DNA from: T1Sed10-7 sp041686695
GTDB taxonomy: Bacteria; Actinomycetota; Nitriliruptoria; Nitriliruptorales; Nitriliruptoraceae
Length of the DNA stretch: 46,639 bases
Assembly (NCBI GenBank): GCA_041686695.1
Contig: JAWLDJ010000009.1
Coordinates: forward strand, 1 to 46,639
Direction of reading: 5' to 3'
Part shown: positions 31,656 to 38,844 of the stretch, in pieces
Position numbering within the stretch: the stretch's first letter is position 1
Layout: each line of letters starts with the position of its first letter
The notes under the pieces: model-generated
Seen by the model: only the letters and a program-made list of their open reading frames with translations
Database searches by the model: none
What the model was told of the DNA's origin: nothing
Made by a program: the position numbers and the translations under genes

Positions 31656-32444
31656 ATGCGTCGCCGGCGCAGCCGTACCCGGTTCCCGGCCATCACGCCC
31701 GCCACGCCGCCGCTGCCCGAGGAGGTGTGGCGTCCGCTGGTCGATGAGCAGCTGGAGGCTGGTTCCCCCTCCGGGTGGTTCGAGCCGGCCTACCAGGCAG
31801 CGTCGGCCCGTGGGGCACGGTTGCCCTGGCAGGAAGGGGCGCCCCATCCCTGGCTCGCCGACTGGCTGGCCGCGCCGGTCCACACCCCACCGGGTGCGCG
31901 TGCCCTGGTCGTCGGCTGTGGGGTGGGCGACGACGTGGCACCCCTGCTCGCGAGCGGCTACCACGTCACGGCACTGGACATCGCGCCGACGGCGATCGCG
32001 TGGGCACGGCGGCGTGCCGCCCACCGCGGCGATGGCAGCCACGACGCCGTCGCCTGGCACACCGGGGACCTCCTCACGCTCGGGGCGCAGCTGCTGGGCG
32101 CCTTCGACCTCGTGGTCGAGATCCACACCGTGCCGTGGCTACCTGGCGTGGTGCGCGATGCCGCCATGGCGGCGATCGGTGGTGCGGTGGCACCCGGCGG
32201 GGTCGCCCTGGTGATCACCGAGCTGGCGACCAGTGAGGCCGACCGCTCCCGCCGACCGGGGCCCCCCTGGCCACAGGCACCCAGCGAGCTCGCCGCCTAC
32301 CGCGCGGGTGGGTTGGTCCGGCTCGCGCTGGAGCACCCACCGGCCCAGGATCAGGCCACGATGGAGGTCCGCGCCACCTGGCAGCGACCCCAGGGCACCG
32401 GTCCCGTCGACCCCGCCGCTGGCCGTCTGCCCACGGTCGGGTGA
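31656..32444 (+). CDS. SAM-dependent methyltransferase (thiopurine methyltransferase-like)
   Basis: 262 aa. Motif I is ALVVGCGVGDDVAPLLASG (near residue 85), the acidic end of strand 2 is VTALDIAPTAI, and motif IV is FDLVVEIHTV. The N-terminal part (GWFEPAYQAA, LPWQEGAPHPWLADWL) resembles the TPMT/TellurA group, which methylates small thiols or metalloids. ATG 31656 is the first Met. It starts 38 bases after the second ferredoxin, same strand, so it may be in that transcript. The substrate is not identifiable. Confidence 0.82.
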   Translation: MRRRRSRTRFPAITPATPPLPEEVWRPLVDEQLEAGSPSGWFEPAYQAASARGARLPWQEGAPHPWLADWLAAPVHTPPGARALVVGCGVGDDVAPLLASGYHVTALDIAPTAIAWARRRAAHRGDGSHDAVAWHTGDLLTLGAQLLGAFDLVVEIHTVPWLPGVVRDAAMAAIGGAVAPGGVALVITELATSEADRSRRPGPPWPQAPSELAAYRAGGLVRLALEHPPAQDQATMEVRATWQRPQGTGPVDPAAGRLPTVG

Positions 32445-32451
32445 GGACGGG

Positions 32452-32700
32452 TCACTCGTCGTCACCGAAGAGGTGCTCCGCGCGATCGGTCGCCACCTTG
32501 CGTGCCAGCACCACGGCACCCGCGACCAGCGCCGACCAGAGCAGCAGGTCCCGCAGCTCGGCGTCACCGCGGATGCCGTCGGCCGTCGGCGGCGGCTCGT
32601 CCCTGGTCAGGGTCCACCCCAGCTCCACGGCCTTGCGGGCCGCGACCGCGGCAGCAGCGGCGGCTGCGGCGGCGGTCATCCTGCGCAGCAGTGCGTTCAC
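32452..32700 (-). CDS. DUF4235 small membrane protein
   Basis: 82 aa with two hydrophobic segments, an Ala-rich one at about residues 8-25 and LLLWSALVAGAVVLA at about 54-70. A central LGWTLTRDEPPP block is typical of DUF4235. Function unknown. GTG 32700 is chosen because GGAGG lies 9 bases upstream and the N-terminus (NALLRRM) matches the family. An ATG at 32748, about 9 bases after a minus-strand TAGCGT (32763-32758), would give a 98-aa form from a nearly leaderless mRNA. Confidence 0.75.
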   Translation of the reverse strand: MNALLRRMTAAAAAAAAAVAARKAVELGWTLTRDEPPPTADGIRGDAELRDLLLWSALVAGAVVLARKVATDRAEHLFGDDE

Positions 32701-32852
32701 GCCCGTCGTCCTCCACCTCGGCGTCGGCGGGCCGGGATCGGCCGCCATCGACCGACGACGCTAGTCGCGCGGTCGTAGATGTGTGGCAGCCTGGCGGGCA
32801 CCGGCCGGCGCGAAGGCGGCGCCGGTCGGCAGGAGCAGGGTCGGCGCGCGCC

Positions 32853-34361
32853 TCAGACGAGCAGGCGGGCCGCGGAGCGCTCCGTGGTCGGGGCGTAGAC
32901 CGCCCAGGCTGCGGCCAGCCGGCGCACGCCCTCACGCAGGTCCCGCTCGGGGGCCGTGAACACGATCCGCAGGCAGCGCCGGTTGCCGTCGTCGACCGAG
33001 AGTGCGGGGCCAGGCACGACCATCACGCCATGTCGGAGGGCGACCTCGGTCAACTCGTCCGCGTTGCCGTGCGGCAGGGTGAGCCAGAGGGAGAGGCCAC
33101 CGGGCGGGCACGTGAAGGTCCAGTCCGGCAGCGAGGCACCGATCAGCTCGCACAGCAGGTCGCGTCGGGGCCGCAGCTCGGCTCGTCGCTCCGCGAGCAC
33201 CTCGTCGGCGCGTGCCAGCAGCGAGACCGCGATCAGCTGGCTGACCAGCGGGGTCCCGAGGTCGGCGACGGTCTTGGTCGCCAGCATCCGGGCCCCCCAG
33301 TCGGCCGGAGAGCGGATCCAGCCGACCCGCAGCCCTGCCCAGAACAGCTTGGCGGTGGAACCGATGGTGTGGACCGCGGCAGTAGCGGGGGCGAGCGCGG
33401 CGATGGGGGGTGGCAGGCTCTGCTCGTCCAGGGCCACCTCGCTCATGGCGAGGTCCTCGAGCACGACCGTGCCGTACTCGGCGGCCAGGGCTCCGATGCG
33501 GGCCCGACGGTCCTCGCTGAGCACCGCCCCGGTGGGGTTGTGGAAGTGGGGAGAGACGTACAGCAGCTTGGGTTCGGCGCGTTCCATCAGCTCCGCGAGC
33601 ACATCGGTGCGTGCACCATGCTCGTCGACCGGCAGCGGGAAGGTGCGGGCACCGAAACGCCGGAACACGTCCAGTGCTCCCGGGAAGGTCGGACTCTCGA
33701 CGATCACCGGATCGCCCTGGCGCAACGTCTGGCGTGCGACCAGTGAGATGGCCTGATGGGCCCCGGTGGTGATCACCAGCTGCTCCTCGCTGGTCGGCAA
33801 CCCCATCGCGGTGAAGCGGCGGCTCACCGCGTCACGGAGCGCGCGGAGCCCGTGGGGGAGGTAGCCGTGGTGCTCGGTCAGGCTCTGGATCTGCTCCAAC
33901 GTCACGCTGCTGAGCAGCCGGTCGACCGTCGGGGTCCCGGCCACGGCGGCGACGGACAGGTCGATGACGTCGTCCTGCTCACCCACGTGCTCGCCGGGAC
34001 CGCTGCGCTGTACCAGGCCATCATCGGAGAGGAAGAGCCGGGCCGTGGCCACCGCGTCCACGCCGACCGGGGTCGCTGCCGGCTGCGGGGCACGGACCCA
34101 GGTCCCCGAACCCCGGCGGCTCTCCAACCAGCCTTCCGACTTGAGGCGGTCGTAGGCCGAGACCACGGTGGCGCGACTGACCGACAACGCACGCGCCAGC
34201 GTGCGCTCGGGTGGAAGGACGGTGCCGAGCGGGACCTCGCCGCGGTCGATGGCGCGCTTGAGCGCTGCCGCGAGCGAGCGGTACAGCGGACCGTCGTCCT
34301 GGAGGGCAGGAGCGAGCAACTGCGCCAGATGCGGTCCGCTTTCGCGGATTGGCTCTTCCAA
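32853..34361 (-). CDS. MocR-type regulator: GntR winged helix plus aminotransferase-like domain
   Basis: About 502 aa. The winged helix (about 18-90) contains GPLYRSLAAALKRAIDRGEV, LPPERTLARALSVSRATV and WLESRRGSGTWV. The class I aminotransferase fold (about 130-500) has ITTGAHQAISLVARQ, SPHFHNPTGAVL and the PLP Lys in IGSTAKLFWAGLRVGW. MocR regulators sense PLP or an amino compound and control nearby genes. The start is uncertain: no ATG or GTG lies close to the winged helix. I propose TTG 34361 because it leaves the usual 20 residues before GPLY. GTG 34481 in frame is the next candidate but would run through the RNA locus. Confidence 0.82.
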   Translation of the reverse strand: MEEPIRESGPHLAQLLAPALQDDGPLYRSLAAALKRAIDRGEVPLGTVLPPERTLARALSVSRATVVSAYDRLKSEGWLESRRGSGTWVRAPQPAATPVGVDAVATARLFLSDDGLVQRSGPGEHVGEQDDVIDLSVAAVAGTPTVDRLLSSVTLEQIQSLTEHHGYLPHGLRALRDAVSRRFTAMGLPTSEEQLVITTGAHQAISLVARQTLRQGDPVIVESPTFPGALDVFRRFGARTFPLPVDEHGARTDVLAELMERAEPKLLYVSPHFHNPTGAVLSEDRRARIGALAAEYGTVVLEDLAMSEVALDEQSLPPPIAALAPATAAVHTIGSTAKLFWAGLRVGWIRSPADWGARMLATKTVADLGTPLVSQLIAVSLLARADEVLAERRAELRPRRDLLCELIGASLPDWTFTCPPGGLSLWLTLPHGNADELTEVALRHGVMVVPGPALSVDDGNRRCLRIVFTAPERDLREGVRRLAAAWAVYAPTTERSAARLLV

Positions 34362-34390
34362 TAGCAGTCCAAAGTCCAGGGACCATGCGG

Positions 34391-34421
34391 TTGGACCGGT
34401 GCGGTCGGGGCTGGTAACGTA
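34391..34421. promoter_or_regulatory. Promoter of the RNA locus, with symmetric -10
   Basis: Plus strand: TTGGAC (34391-34396), an 18-base spacer, then TAACGT (34415-34420), placing transcription start at about 34427. The minus strand reads TACGTT (34421-34416), which could start the MocR mRNA. It is one of the clearer -35/-10 pairs in the window. Confidence 0.55.
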
Positions 34422-34498
34422 GCATCCAGCAGGCCAACCGGATCGGCTCCTCCCAAGCTGCCCAGGTTGGCCCGGTTCCACTCCAGGGCCATCCGGTG

Positions 34499-34512
34499 GG
34501 AGCAGCTGCTCC
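34499..34512. promoter_or_regulatory. 14-base perfect palindrome GGAGCAGCTGCTCC
   Basis: Exact palindrome inside the RNA locus. As RNA it forms a 5-bp stem with an AGCU loop; as DNA it could be an operator for the adjacent MocR protein. Confidence 0.4.
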
Positions 34513-34690
34513 GACCTCCCGGTGGACACGACAACTGCAGACCGGCGCTCGACCCCCCTCCCAGGGGTCACGCGCTCCGCTCGGATCGGTCGGGCCCGCA
34601 TCCTCTCCATGACCTGCGGCTCTCCCACCGCAGGCGAACGGATGCTCTCCCCATCCGCTCCCGCGAGGTCCGTACCTCCGAGCGAACCAC

Positions 34691-34718
34691 GTCCCCCCGG
34701 CCCTCCCACCGGGGGGAC
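34691..34718 (+). terminator. Terminator-like perfect 10-bp stem at the end of the RNA locus
   Basis: GTCCCCCCGG and CCGGGGGGAC pair without mismatch around CCCTCCCA, followed by GCCTCTTTCC. It lies 58 bases beyond the stop of the minus-strand deaminase gene and could end transcription from either side. Confidence 0.5.
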
Positions 34719-34776
34719 GCCTCTTTCCCCCCGCTTTCTGCGGTGCGCGAGCCCGTCTGCCGAGGTCACCACGACG

Positions 34777-35265
34777 TCAGGTGAACCGCAGGCTGGGAAC
34801 CCCCTCGAGGCCGTCGAGGACCCGCACCCGTACGCCGCAGGTCCGCAGAAAGTCCCGGACCTCGTCCGAGCCCTCGTAGCGACCGCCCGCTGCCACGACC
34901 TCAGCCACGCCCGCGTTGGCGATCAGCTTGGCACAGTCGAAGCAGGGGACCCCGGTCGCGAACAGGCTGGCGCCGTCGCGCTCCTCGGGTGAGGAGAACA
35001 GCAGGACGTTGGCGGCGGCGTGGATCGCGATGCACTCGCCGTCGTCGAGTGCCGCCCCGTCCGGAGCCGAACGCGGGCACCCGCCTTCGTCGCAGTGCGG
35101 GTACCCCGAGGGGCCACCGTCGTACCCGGTCGCCACGATCCTGCGGCCGTGGACGAGCACCGCTCCCTGGCGGCGGCGCACGCAGGTCCCACGCGTCGCG
35201 GCTGTGGCCGCCAACTGCAGGGCGTACTCGTCGAAGCTGGCTCGGTGTGTTCCCTGGCTCGCCAC
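34777..35265 (-). CDS. Cytidine/deoxycytidylate deaminase-family protein lacking the catalytic Glu
   Basis: 162 aa, single deaminase fold. The N-terminus SFDEYALQLAATAATRGTCVRRRQGAVLV and the GYDGGPSGYPHC block match ComE/dCMP deaminases. Zinc ligands are kept: His in CIAIHAAAN and the two Cys in VPCFDCAK. The usual HAE proton-shuttling Glu is Ala here (HAA, codons CAC GCC GCC). By family knowledge this should abolish deamination, so it may be a regulatory or substrate-binding relative, unless another acid substitutes. GTG 35265 has GGGAG 8 bases upstream; GTG 35274 is an alternative. A minus-strand TAGGGT (35325-35320) overlaps the TAG stop of the preceding membrane-protein gene. Confidence 0.78.
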   Translation of the reverse strand: MASQGTHRASFDEYALQLAATAATRGTCVRRRQGAVLVHGRRIVATGYDGGPSGYPHCDEGGCPRSAPDGAALDDGECIAIHAAANVLLFSSPEERDGASLFATGVPCFDCAKLIANAGVAEVVAAGGRYEGSDEVRDFLRTCGVRVRVLDGLEGVPSLRFT

Positions 35266-35322
35266 CGTCGCCACTCCCGTCCTCGCCGCACGGCCACGCC
35301 ACCACGGACCGCCGGGGCGACC

Positions 35323-35691
35323 CTACCGCTCGCCGGCGGGGCGGCGAGCCCCGACGAGCAGCTCCAGCACCGTGTGGGCGCGCAGTGAGGCCACCAGGAG
35401 GTAGACGAACAGCGCCAGGCTGCCGGTGACCACGGTCGCCAACGCCCACAGTCCCCCACGCACGGCGGAGCGCTCGCGCCAGGCGATCCAGAGCCAACCG
35501 AGCAGGAGGGCGAGGTAGAGGTCGATCAGGGTGACCCGGCCCCAGGCCAGCGCCACCAGGGCCGCGCCGTCGTCGGCGAAGGAGGCCACGCTGAAGGCGC
35601 CGAGGATCGTGGCGAGCATGGCGGCGGTCCCGAAGGCCGCCACGGCGCGTAGCGTCGGCAGCAGCCAGCGTGGCTCGTCGGCGGCGCTCAC
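35323..35691 (-). CDS. Small membrane protein (DUF1475-like)
   Basis: 122 aa with three or four hydrophobic helices: AAFGTAAMLATILGAFSV, VTLIDLYLALLLGWLWIAW, and LWALATVVTGSLALFVYLLV. The WGRVTLIDLY...WIAWRE pattern resembles DUF1475. Function unknown. GTG 35691 overlaps the HPPD stop (GTGA), so it is translated with HPPD. The stop is TAG. Confidence 0.68.
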   Translation of the reverse strand: MSAADEPRWLLPTLRAVAAFGTAAMLATILGAFSVASFADDGAALVALAWGRVTLIDLYLALLLGWLWIAWRERSAVRGGLWALATVVTGSLALFVYLLVASLRAHTVLELLVGARRPAGER

Positions 35692-36782
35692 AGGTTGCCC
35701 CGGCGAGCCTGCTCGCGCTCGATGGCCGCGAACAGCGAGCGGAAGTTGCCGACGCCGAACCCCTGAGCGCCGTGGCGTTGGATGAGCTCGTAGAAGAGGG
35801 TCGGCCGGTCCTGGACCGGCTCGGTGAAGATCTGCAGGAGGTAGCCTTCCTCGTCGCGATCGATCAGTATGCCGAGCTCGGCGAGGTCGTCCCACGACTC
35901 GTTCACCTCGCCGATGCGCTCGCGTGCCTCCTGGTAGTAGGTGCCGGGCACGTTCAGGAACCCGATGCCCCGGGCGGTCAGAGCGCGGACGGTGCCGACG
36001 ATGTCGTCGGTGGCCAGGGCGAGGTGCTGGACCCCGGCACCCCGGTTGGCATCGAGGTACTCCTCGATCTGGGAGCGCTTGCGACCGGGGGCGGGTTCGT
36101 TGATCGGGAGCTTGATGCGCCCTCGACCGTCGGTGAGCACCGTGGACATCAGCGCCGTGTCCTCGGTGGAGATCGCCTCGTCGTCGAAGTGACGCAGCGG
36201 CGAGAACCCCAGGATCCGCTCGTAGAACGCCGACCAGGGTTCCATGTCGCCGAGGTGGACGTTGGCCACCACGTGATCGATGGTGTGGAGCCCGACCTCC
36301 GGGTCCGCGTCGACCAGCGGTTCCGGGACCGCGACGTACCCGGGCCGGTGGACCCCGGAGTAGTCGTCGCGTTGGACGAGCGAGTGGACCGTGTCCCCGT
36401 AGACGGCGATGACTGCCACGGTCAGCTCGCCGTACTCGTCGGTCAGGACCTCGGGTTCGCGCACGGGGACGGCGCCACGCTCGACCGCGAGCGTGAAGGC
36501 CGCGGTGGCGTCGGGCACCTGGAAGGCGACGTCCCGGATCCCGTCACCGTGACGGAGCTGCCACTGGGAGACCGGGTGCTCGGGCGCGAGCCCAGCGGTC
36601 AAGACGAAGCGGATCCCGCCCTGCTGCAGGACGTAGGACGCGCGGTCGCGCACCCCGGTTTCGGGCCCGGCGTAGGCGACGAGACGGAAGCCGAGGCCCT
36701 GCCGGTAGAAGTGGGCGGCCTGGCGGGCGTTGCCCACGTGGAACTCGATCGCGTCGTAGCCGACGATCTCCAGCTCACGCAT
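35688..36782 (-). CDS. hppD: 4-hydroxyphenylpyruvate dioxygenase
   Basis: 364 aa, two vicinal-oxygen-chelate domains. The iron ligands are H170 (TIDHVVANVH), H253 (VQHLALATDD) and E332 (FYELIQRHG). The family C-terminus GVGNFRSLFAAIEREQARRG is intact. It converts 4-hydroxyphenylpyruvate to homogentisate in tyrosine breakdown. ATG 36782 follows GGAGGTGAGGTGCGT. No homogentisate dioxygenase or transaminase is adjacent. It overlaps the membrane-protein gene by 4 bases and starts 69 bases after the ferredoxin stop. Confidence 0.94.
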   Translation of the reverse strand: MRELEIVGYDAIEFHVGNARQAAHFYRQGLGFRLVAYAGPETGVRDRASYVLQQGGIRFVLTAGLAPEHPVSQWQLRHGDGIRDVAFQVPDATAAFTLAVERGAVPVREPEVLTDEYGELTVAVIAVYGDTVHSLVQRDDYSGVHRPGYVAVPEPLVDADPEVGLHTIDHVVANVHLGDMEPWSAFYERILGFSPLRHFDDEAISTEDTALMSTVLTDGRGRIKLPINEPAPGRKRSQIEEYLDANRGAGVQHLALATDDIVGTVRALTARGIGFLNVPGTYYQEARERIGEVNESWDDLAELGILIDRDEEGYLLQIFTEPVQDRPTLFYELIQRHGAQGFGVGNFRSLFAAIEREQARRGNL

Positions 36783-36850
36783 ACGCACCTCACCTCCAGG
36801 CCGACCCCGCAGCGGACGAGCTGCCCCGGCGGCGCCTGCCGCCGGCTCGT

Positions 36851-37237
36851 TCACACGGGCGGGATCTCGCCCGGGGGGAGGTCGCTGCGGCCCGCCAGCG
36901 GCGACAGTTCGAACTCCGGCCGTCCGATCCGCAGGAACTCGACCGGTCGGTCGTCACGCAGATGCTGCTCGACGAGCAGCGGCACGTCCTCCAGGGTGAC
37001 GCCCCCATACCAGACGTCGTCGGGCGCGACGTAGATCGTCGGGCCGACCATGCACGGCTCCAGGCAGCCGCTGGCCACGATCTTGACGTCGACCAACCCC
37101 TGGGCGCCGGTCTCCTCCCGTAACGCCTCGAACAGCCCGGCGCTGCCGCGTCGGATGCAGGAGGGGCGGGGATGTTCCTCGGGCCGCTCGTTGATGCACA
37201 CGAAGACGAATTTGCGGGGCATGCCGGCGCGGGCCAT
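36851..37237 (-). CDS. Thioredoxin-like [2Fe-2S] ferredoxin
   Basis: 128 aa. The four ligands are in FVCINERPEEHPRPSCIRRG (C-x12-C) and ASGCLEPCMVGP (C-x3-C), with the family ending DDVWYGGVTLEDVPLLVEQHL. This is the Clostridium pasteurianum/Aquifex type of ferredoxin. ATG 37237 has AGGAG 6 bases upstream; ATG 37222 is a less likely start. It sits upstream of HPPD on the same strand; a redox link is possible but HPPD does not itself need a ferredoxin. Confidence 0.9.
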   Translation of the reverse strand: MARAGMPRKFVFVCINERPEEHPRPSCIRRGSAGLFEALREETGAQGLVDVKIVASGCLEPCMVGPTIYVAPDDVWYGGVTLEDVPLLVEQHLRDDRPVEFLRIGRPEFELSPLAGRSDLPPGEIPPV

Positions 37238-37282
37238 GAACCGCTCCTGGTGCCGGTGGACGATCGGACGATGGCGCCACCG

Positions 37283-37288
37283 TAGCCT
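37283..37288 (+). promoter_or_regulatory. -10-like hexamer before the decayed HAD gene
   Basis: TAGCCT on the plus strand, a remnant or active promoter in the divergent region between the ferredoxin and the HAD remnant. Confidence 0.3.
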
Positions 37289-37329
37289 GCGTGCGACCGG
37301 CCAGCCGGAGCCATGCAGGCCGCACGCCG

Positions 37330-37684
37330 ATGGAACAGGCCCGTGGGTCCTGTTCGACCTCGACGGGACGCTCTTCGACTCCGACCGGGCCGAGGCCGAC
37401 GCGGTGGCCAGCACCCTCCCAGCCACCTGCTCCCCGGGGCCGAGGAGGTGGTCGCGCAGCTGGGGGCCTCGCATCGCATCGGCTTCGTCACCAACGGGTT
37501 GGCCGACGTCCAGCGGCCGCGACTCGCGTCCTGCCCGCTCGCCGGTGTGGCCGGAGGGCGGGCCCACGGGCTGACCACGGTGTGGGTCGCGCCACGCACG
37601 GCCCCCGATCCGGAAGATCCCGGGCTGCGACCCGATCACCGGATCGGCACGCTGGACGAGCTGCCGGGCCTGCTCGGATCCTGA
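37330..37684 (+). pseudogene. HAD-superfamily phosphatase remnant (YjjG-like)
   Basis: Frame 1 of the remnant reads WVLFDLDGTLFDSDRAEADA (from about 37342), the HAD motif I with its two Asp, then breaks after about 37420. A different frame continues with LPGAEEVVAQLGASHRIGFVTNGLADVQRPRL (motif II Thr-Asn) and ends GLTTVWVAP...ELPGLLGS at TGA 37684. About 70-100 residues of the cap domain and about 50 residues around motifs III and IV (KPDP, GDS..D) are missing, and there is no start codon in the first frame. It is thus broken by two deletions and a frameshift. The family match is clear; the activity is lost. Confidence 0.82.
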
Positions 37685-37848
37685 GCGGCGTCCCACGGCG
37701 ATCGGGTCATCCTCGCGCGCCGTGGCGTCGTACCGACCGGAGCGGTTCCCCGCCGAGCTCCACCACGCTGCCGCGACCTGGCGGTACCCCCCCACCAGCG
37801 ACGCTCGACCCGCTGCCCATCGTCGCTGCCACCCAGCTGAGGTCCTCC

Positions 37849-38781
37849 GTGAGCCTGTTGACCACCGCCGCTGCCGCCGCCGACCTCGCCGCGCCCGTCG
37901 ATCTCCAGGCGGGGGCCCACACCTTCCGCCTGCGGCCCGGTGCGCCGGCGGTGATGGGCATCATCAACACCAACCCCGGTTCCTTCTCCGACACCGAGCA
38001 CCTGGCCACCACCGAGGACCAGCTGGCCACGGCCATGGCCATGGTCGAGGCCGGTGCCGACATCATCGACGTCGGCACCGACTCCGGGGTCACCCACGGT
38101 GAGCCGATCGACGTCGACACCCAGATCGCGGCCGCCGTCCCGCTGGTGCGGGAGTTGGTCGCCCGCGGGGTCGCGGTCTCCATCGACACGCCCCGACTCG
38201 CGGTCGCCGAGGCCACTCTCGAGGTCGGTGCGGTCATGATCAACGATGTCTCCGGTCTGGCCGAGCCACGCATCGCAGCGGCGTGCGCCGATCACGGTGC
38301 CGCGCTGGTGATCCTGCACACGCGGGTCGAGCACAAACGGGAGGCCTTCCTGTCCTTCGAGGACGTCGTGGCGGATGTGGAGCAGTTGTTCTCCGAGCGC
38401 ATCGCCGTGGCCGAGGCCCAGGGCCTGCCACGCGGATCGATCGTGCTCGACCCCGGGCTCGGCTACGCGAAGCACCCCCATGATGACGTCGAGGTGCTGC
38501 GTGCCTACCCGCGGTTCGCGGCCTACGACCTGGCGATCCTCACGGGTGCCTCGCGCAAGTACTACACCGGCGTCATCACCGGGGCCGAGCCGCCCGAGCG
38601 CTTGCCCGAGACGCTCGCGACCGTGGAGGCGGTCCGGCCCTACCCGGGCTTCGTCCGGGTGCACGACGTCGACGAGGTGGTGCGCTATCTCGCGGTGATG
38701 GAGACGCTCGAGGGACTGCGGCCCCTGCCCACGGTGGACACCTCGGTCGCACGCCTGAAGTGGGTCACGCCCGCGGGCTGA
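37849..38781 (+). CDS. Divergent dihydropteroate synthase-like (pterin-binding) protein
   Basis: 310 aa, TIM barrel of the pterin-binding family. Parallels to FolP: VMGIINTNPGSFSD (usual NVTPDSFSD; the first Asp is Gly here), IDVGTDSG (usual GGESTRP), VSIDTPRLAVAEATLEVGAVMINDVSG, VILHTR, IVLDPGLGYAKHP, LTGASRKYYTG and FVRVHDVDEV. Loops 1 and 2, which bind pABA and diphosphate, are altered, so it may not be the housekeeping DHPS; mycobacterial FolP2 is a precedent for an inactive relative. GTG 37849 follows GAGG by 8 bases. No other folate genes are adjacent except a RibD-C/DHFR-fold gene on the opposite strand. Confidence 0.75.
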   Translation: MSLLTTAAAAADLAAPVDLQAGAHTFRLRPGAPAVMGIINTNPGSFSDTEHLATTEDQLATAMAMVEAGADIIDVGTDSGVTHGEPIDVDTQIAAAVPLVRELVARGVAVSIDTPRLAVAEATLEVGAVMINDVSGLAEPRIAAACADHGAALVILHTRVEHKREAFLSFEDVVADVEQLFSERIAVAEAQGLPRGSIVLDPGLGYAKHPHDDVEVLRAYPRFAAYDLAILTGASRKYYTGVITGAEPPERLPETLATVEAVRPYPGFVRVHDVDEVVRYLAVMETLEGLRPLPTVDTSVARLKWVTPAG

Positions 38782-38844
38782 CGCACCCGAGGGCGCCCGG
38801 CCACGCGGATCACCGGGGGATCGGCGGTGGTGGCGCTGGTCGCG

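Larger units (their letters stand above)
34427..34732 (+). ncRNA. Putative structured small RNA with repeated CUCCCA loops
   Basis: Hairpins in order: (1) GGCCAACC (34432-34439)/GGTTGGCC (34465-34472), a 4x4 internal loop, CGGCT/AGCTG (34444-34460), loop CCTCCCA. (2) GGAGC-AGCT-GCTCC (34499-34512), then unpaired ACCTCCC. (3) GGCGC/GCGCT (34544-34576), a 2x2 internal loop, GACCCC/GGGGTC (34551-34569), loop CCTCCCA. (4) CCTGCGG/CCGCAGG (34613-34634), loop CTCTCCCA. (5) CGGAT/ATCCG (34639-34657), loop GCTCTCCCC. (6) GAGGT-CCGT-ACCTC (34665-34678). (7) GTCCCCCCGG/CCGGGGGGAC (34691-34718), loop CCCTCCCA, then CCTCTTT. Loops 1, 3, 4, 5 and 7 share CTCCC(A), complementary to GGGAG-type ribosome binding sites. 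A promoter-like pair precedes it. Actinobacterial 6C RNAs have C-rich hairpin loops; this has more of them. The minus strand, as leader of the MocR gene, is the alternative reading. Confidence 0.6.
34362..34776. other. 415-base gene-free stretch holding an RNA locus
   Basis: No protein-like frame is seen on either strand. It contains a promoter-like pair (34391-34421) and the hairpin series described as an ncRNA (34427-34732). Base composition is pyrimidine-rich on the plus strand. The part next to the MocR start (34340-34425) has locally lower GC. Confidence 0.6.

Noticed and set aside
34522..34992. Protein-coding gene on the plus strand across the RNA locus
   Set aside because: It runs into the deaminase gene antisense, is Pro/Ser/Arg-rich and ignores the clear hairpin structure.
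35670..37034. A 454-codon open frame antisense to HPPD and the ferredoxin
   Set aside because: HPPD and ferredoxin motifs are complete on the minus strand; the plus-strand translation looks like a shadow.
37313..37684. Intact 123-codon gene
   Set aside because: Only its second half matches the HAD family; the DxDGT motif is in another frame and half the fold is missing, so it is treated as part of a pseudogene.
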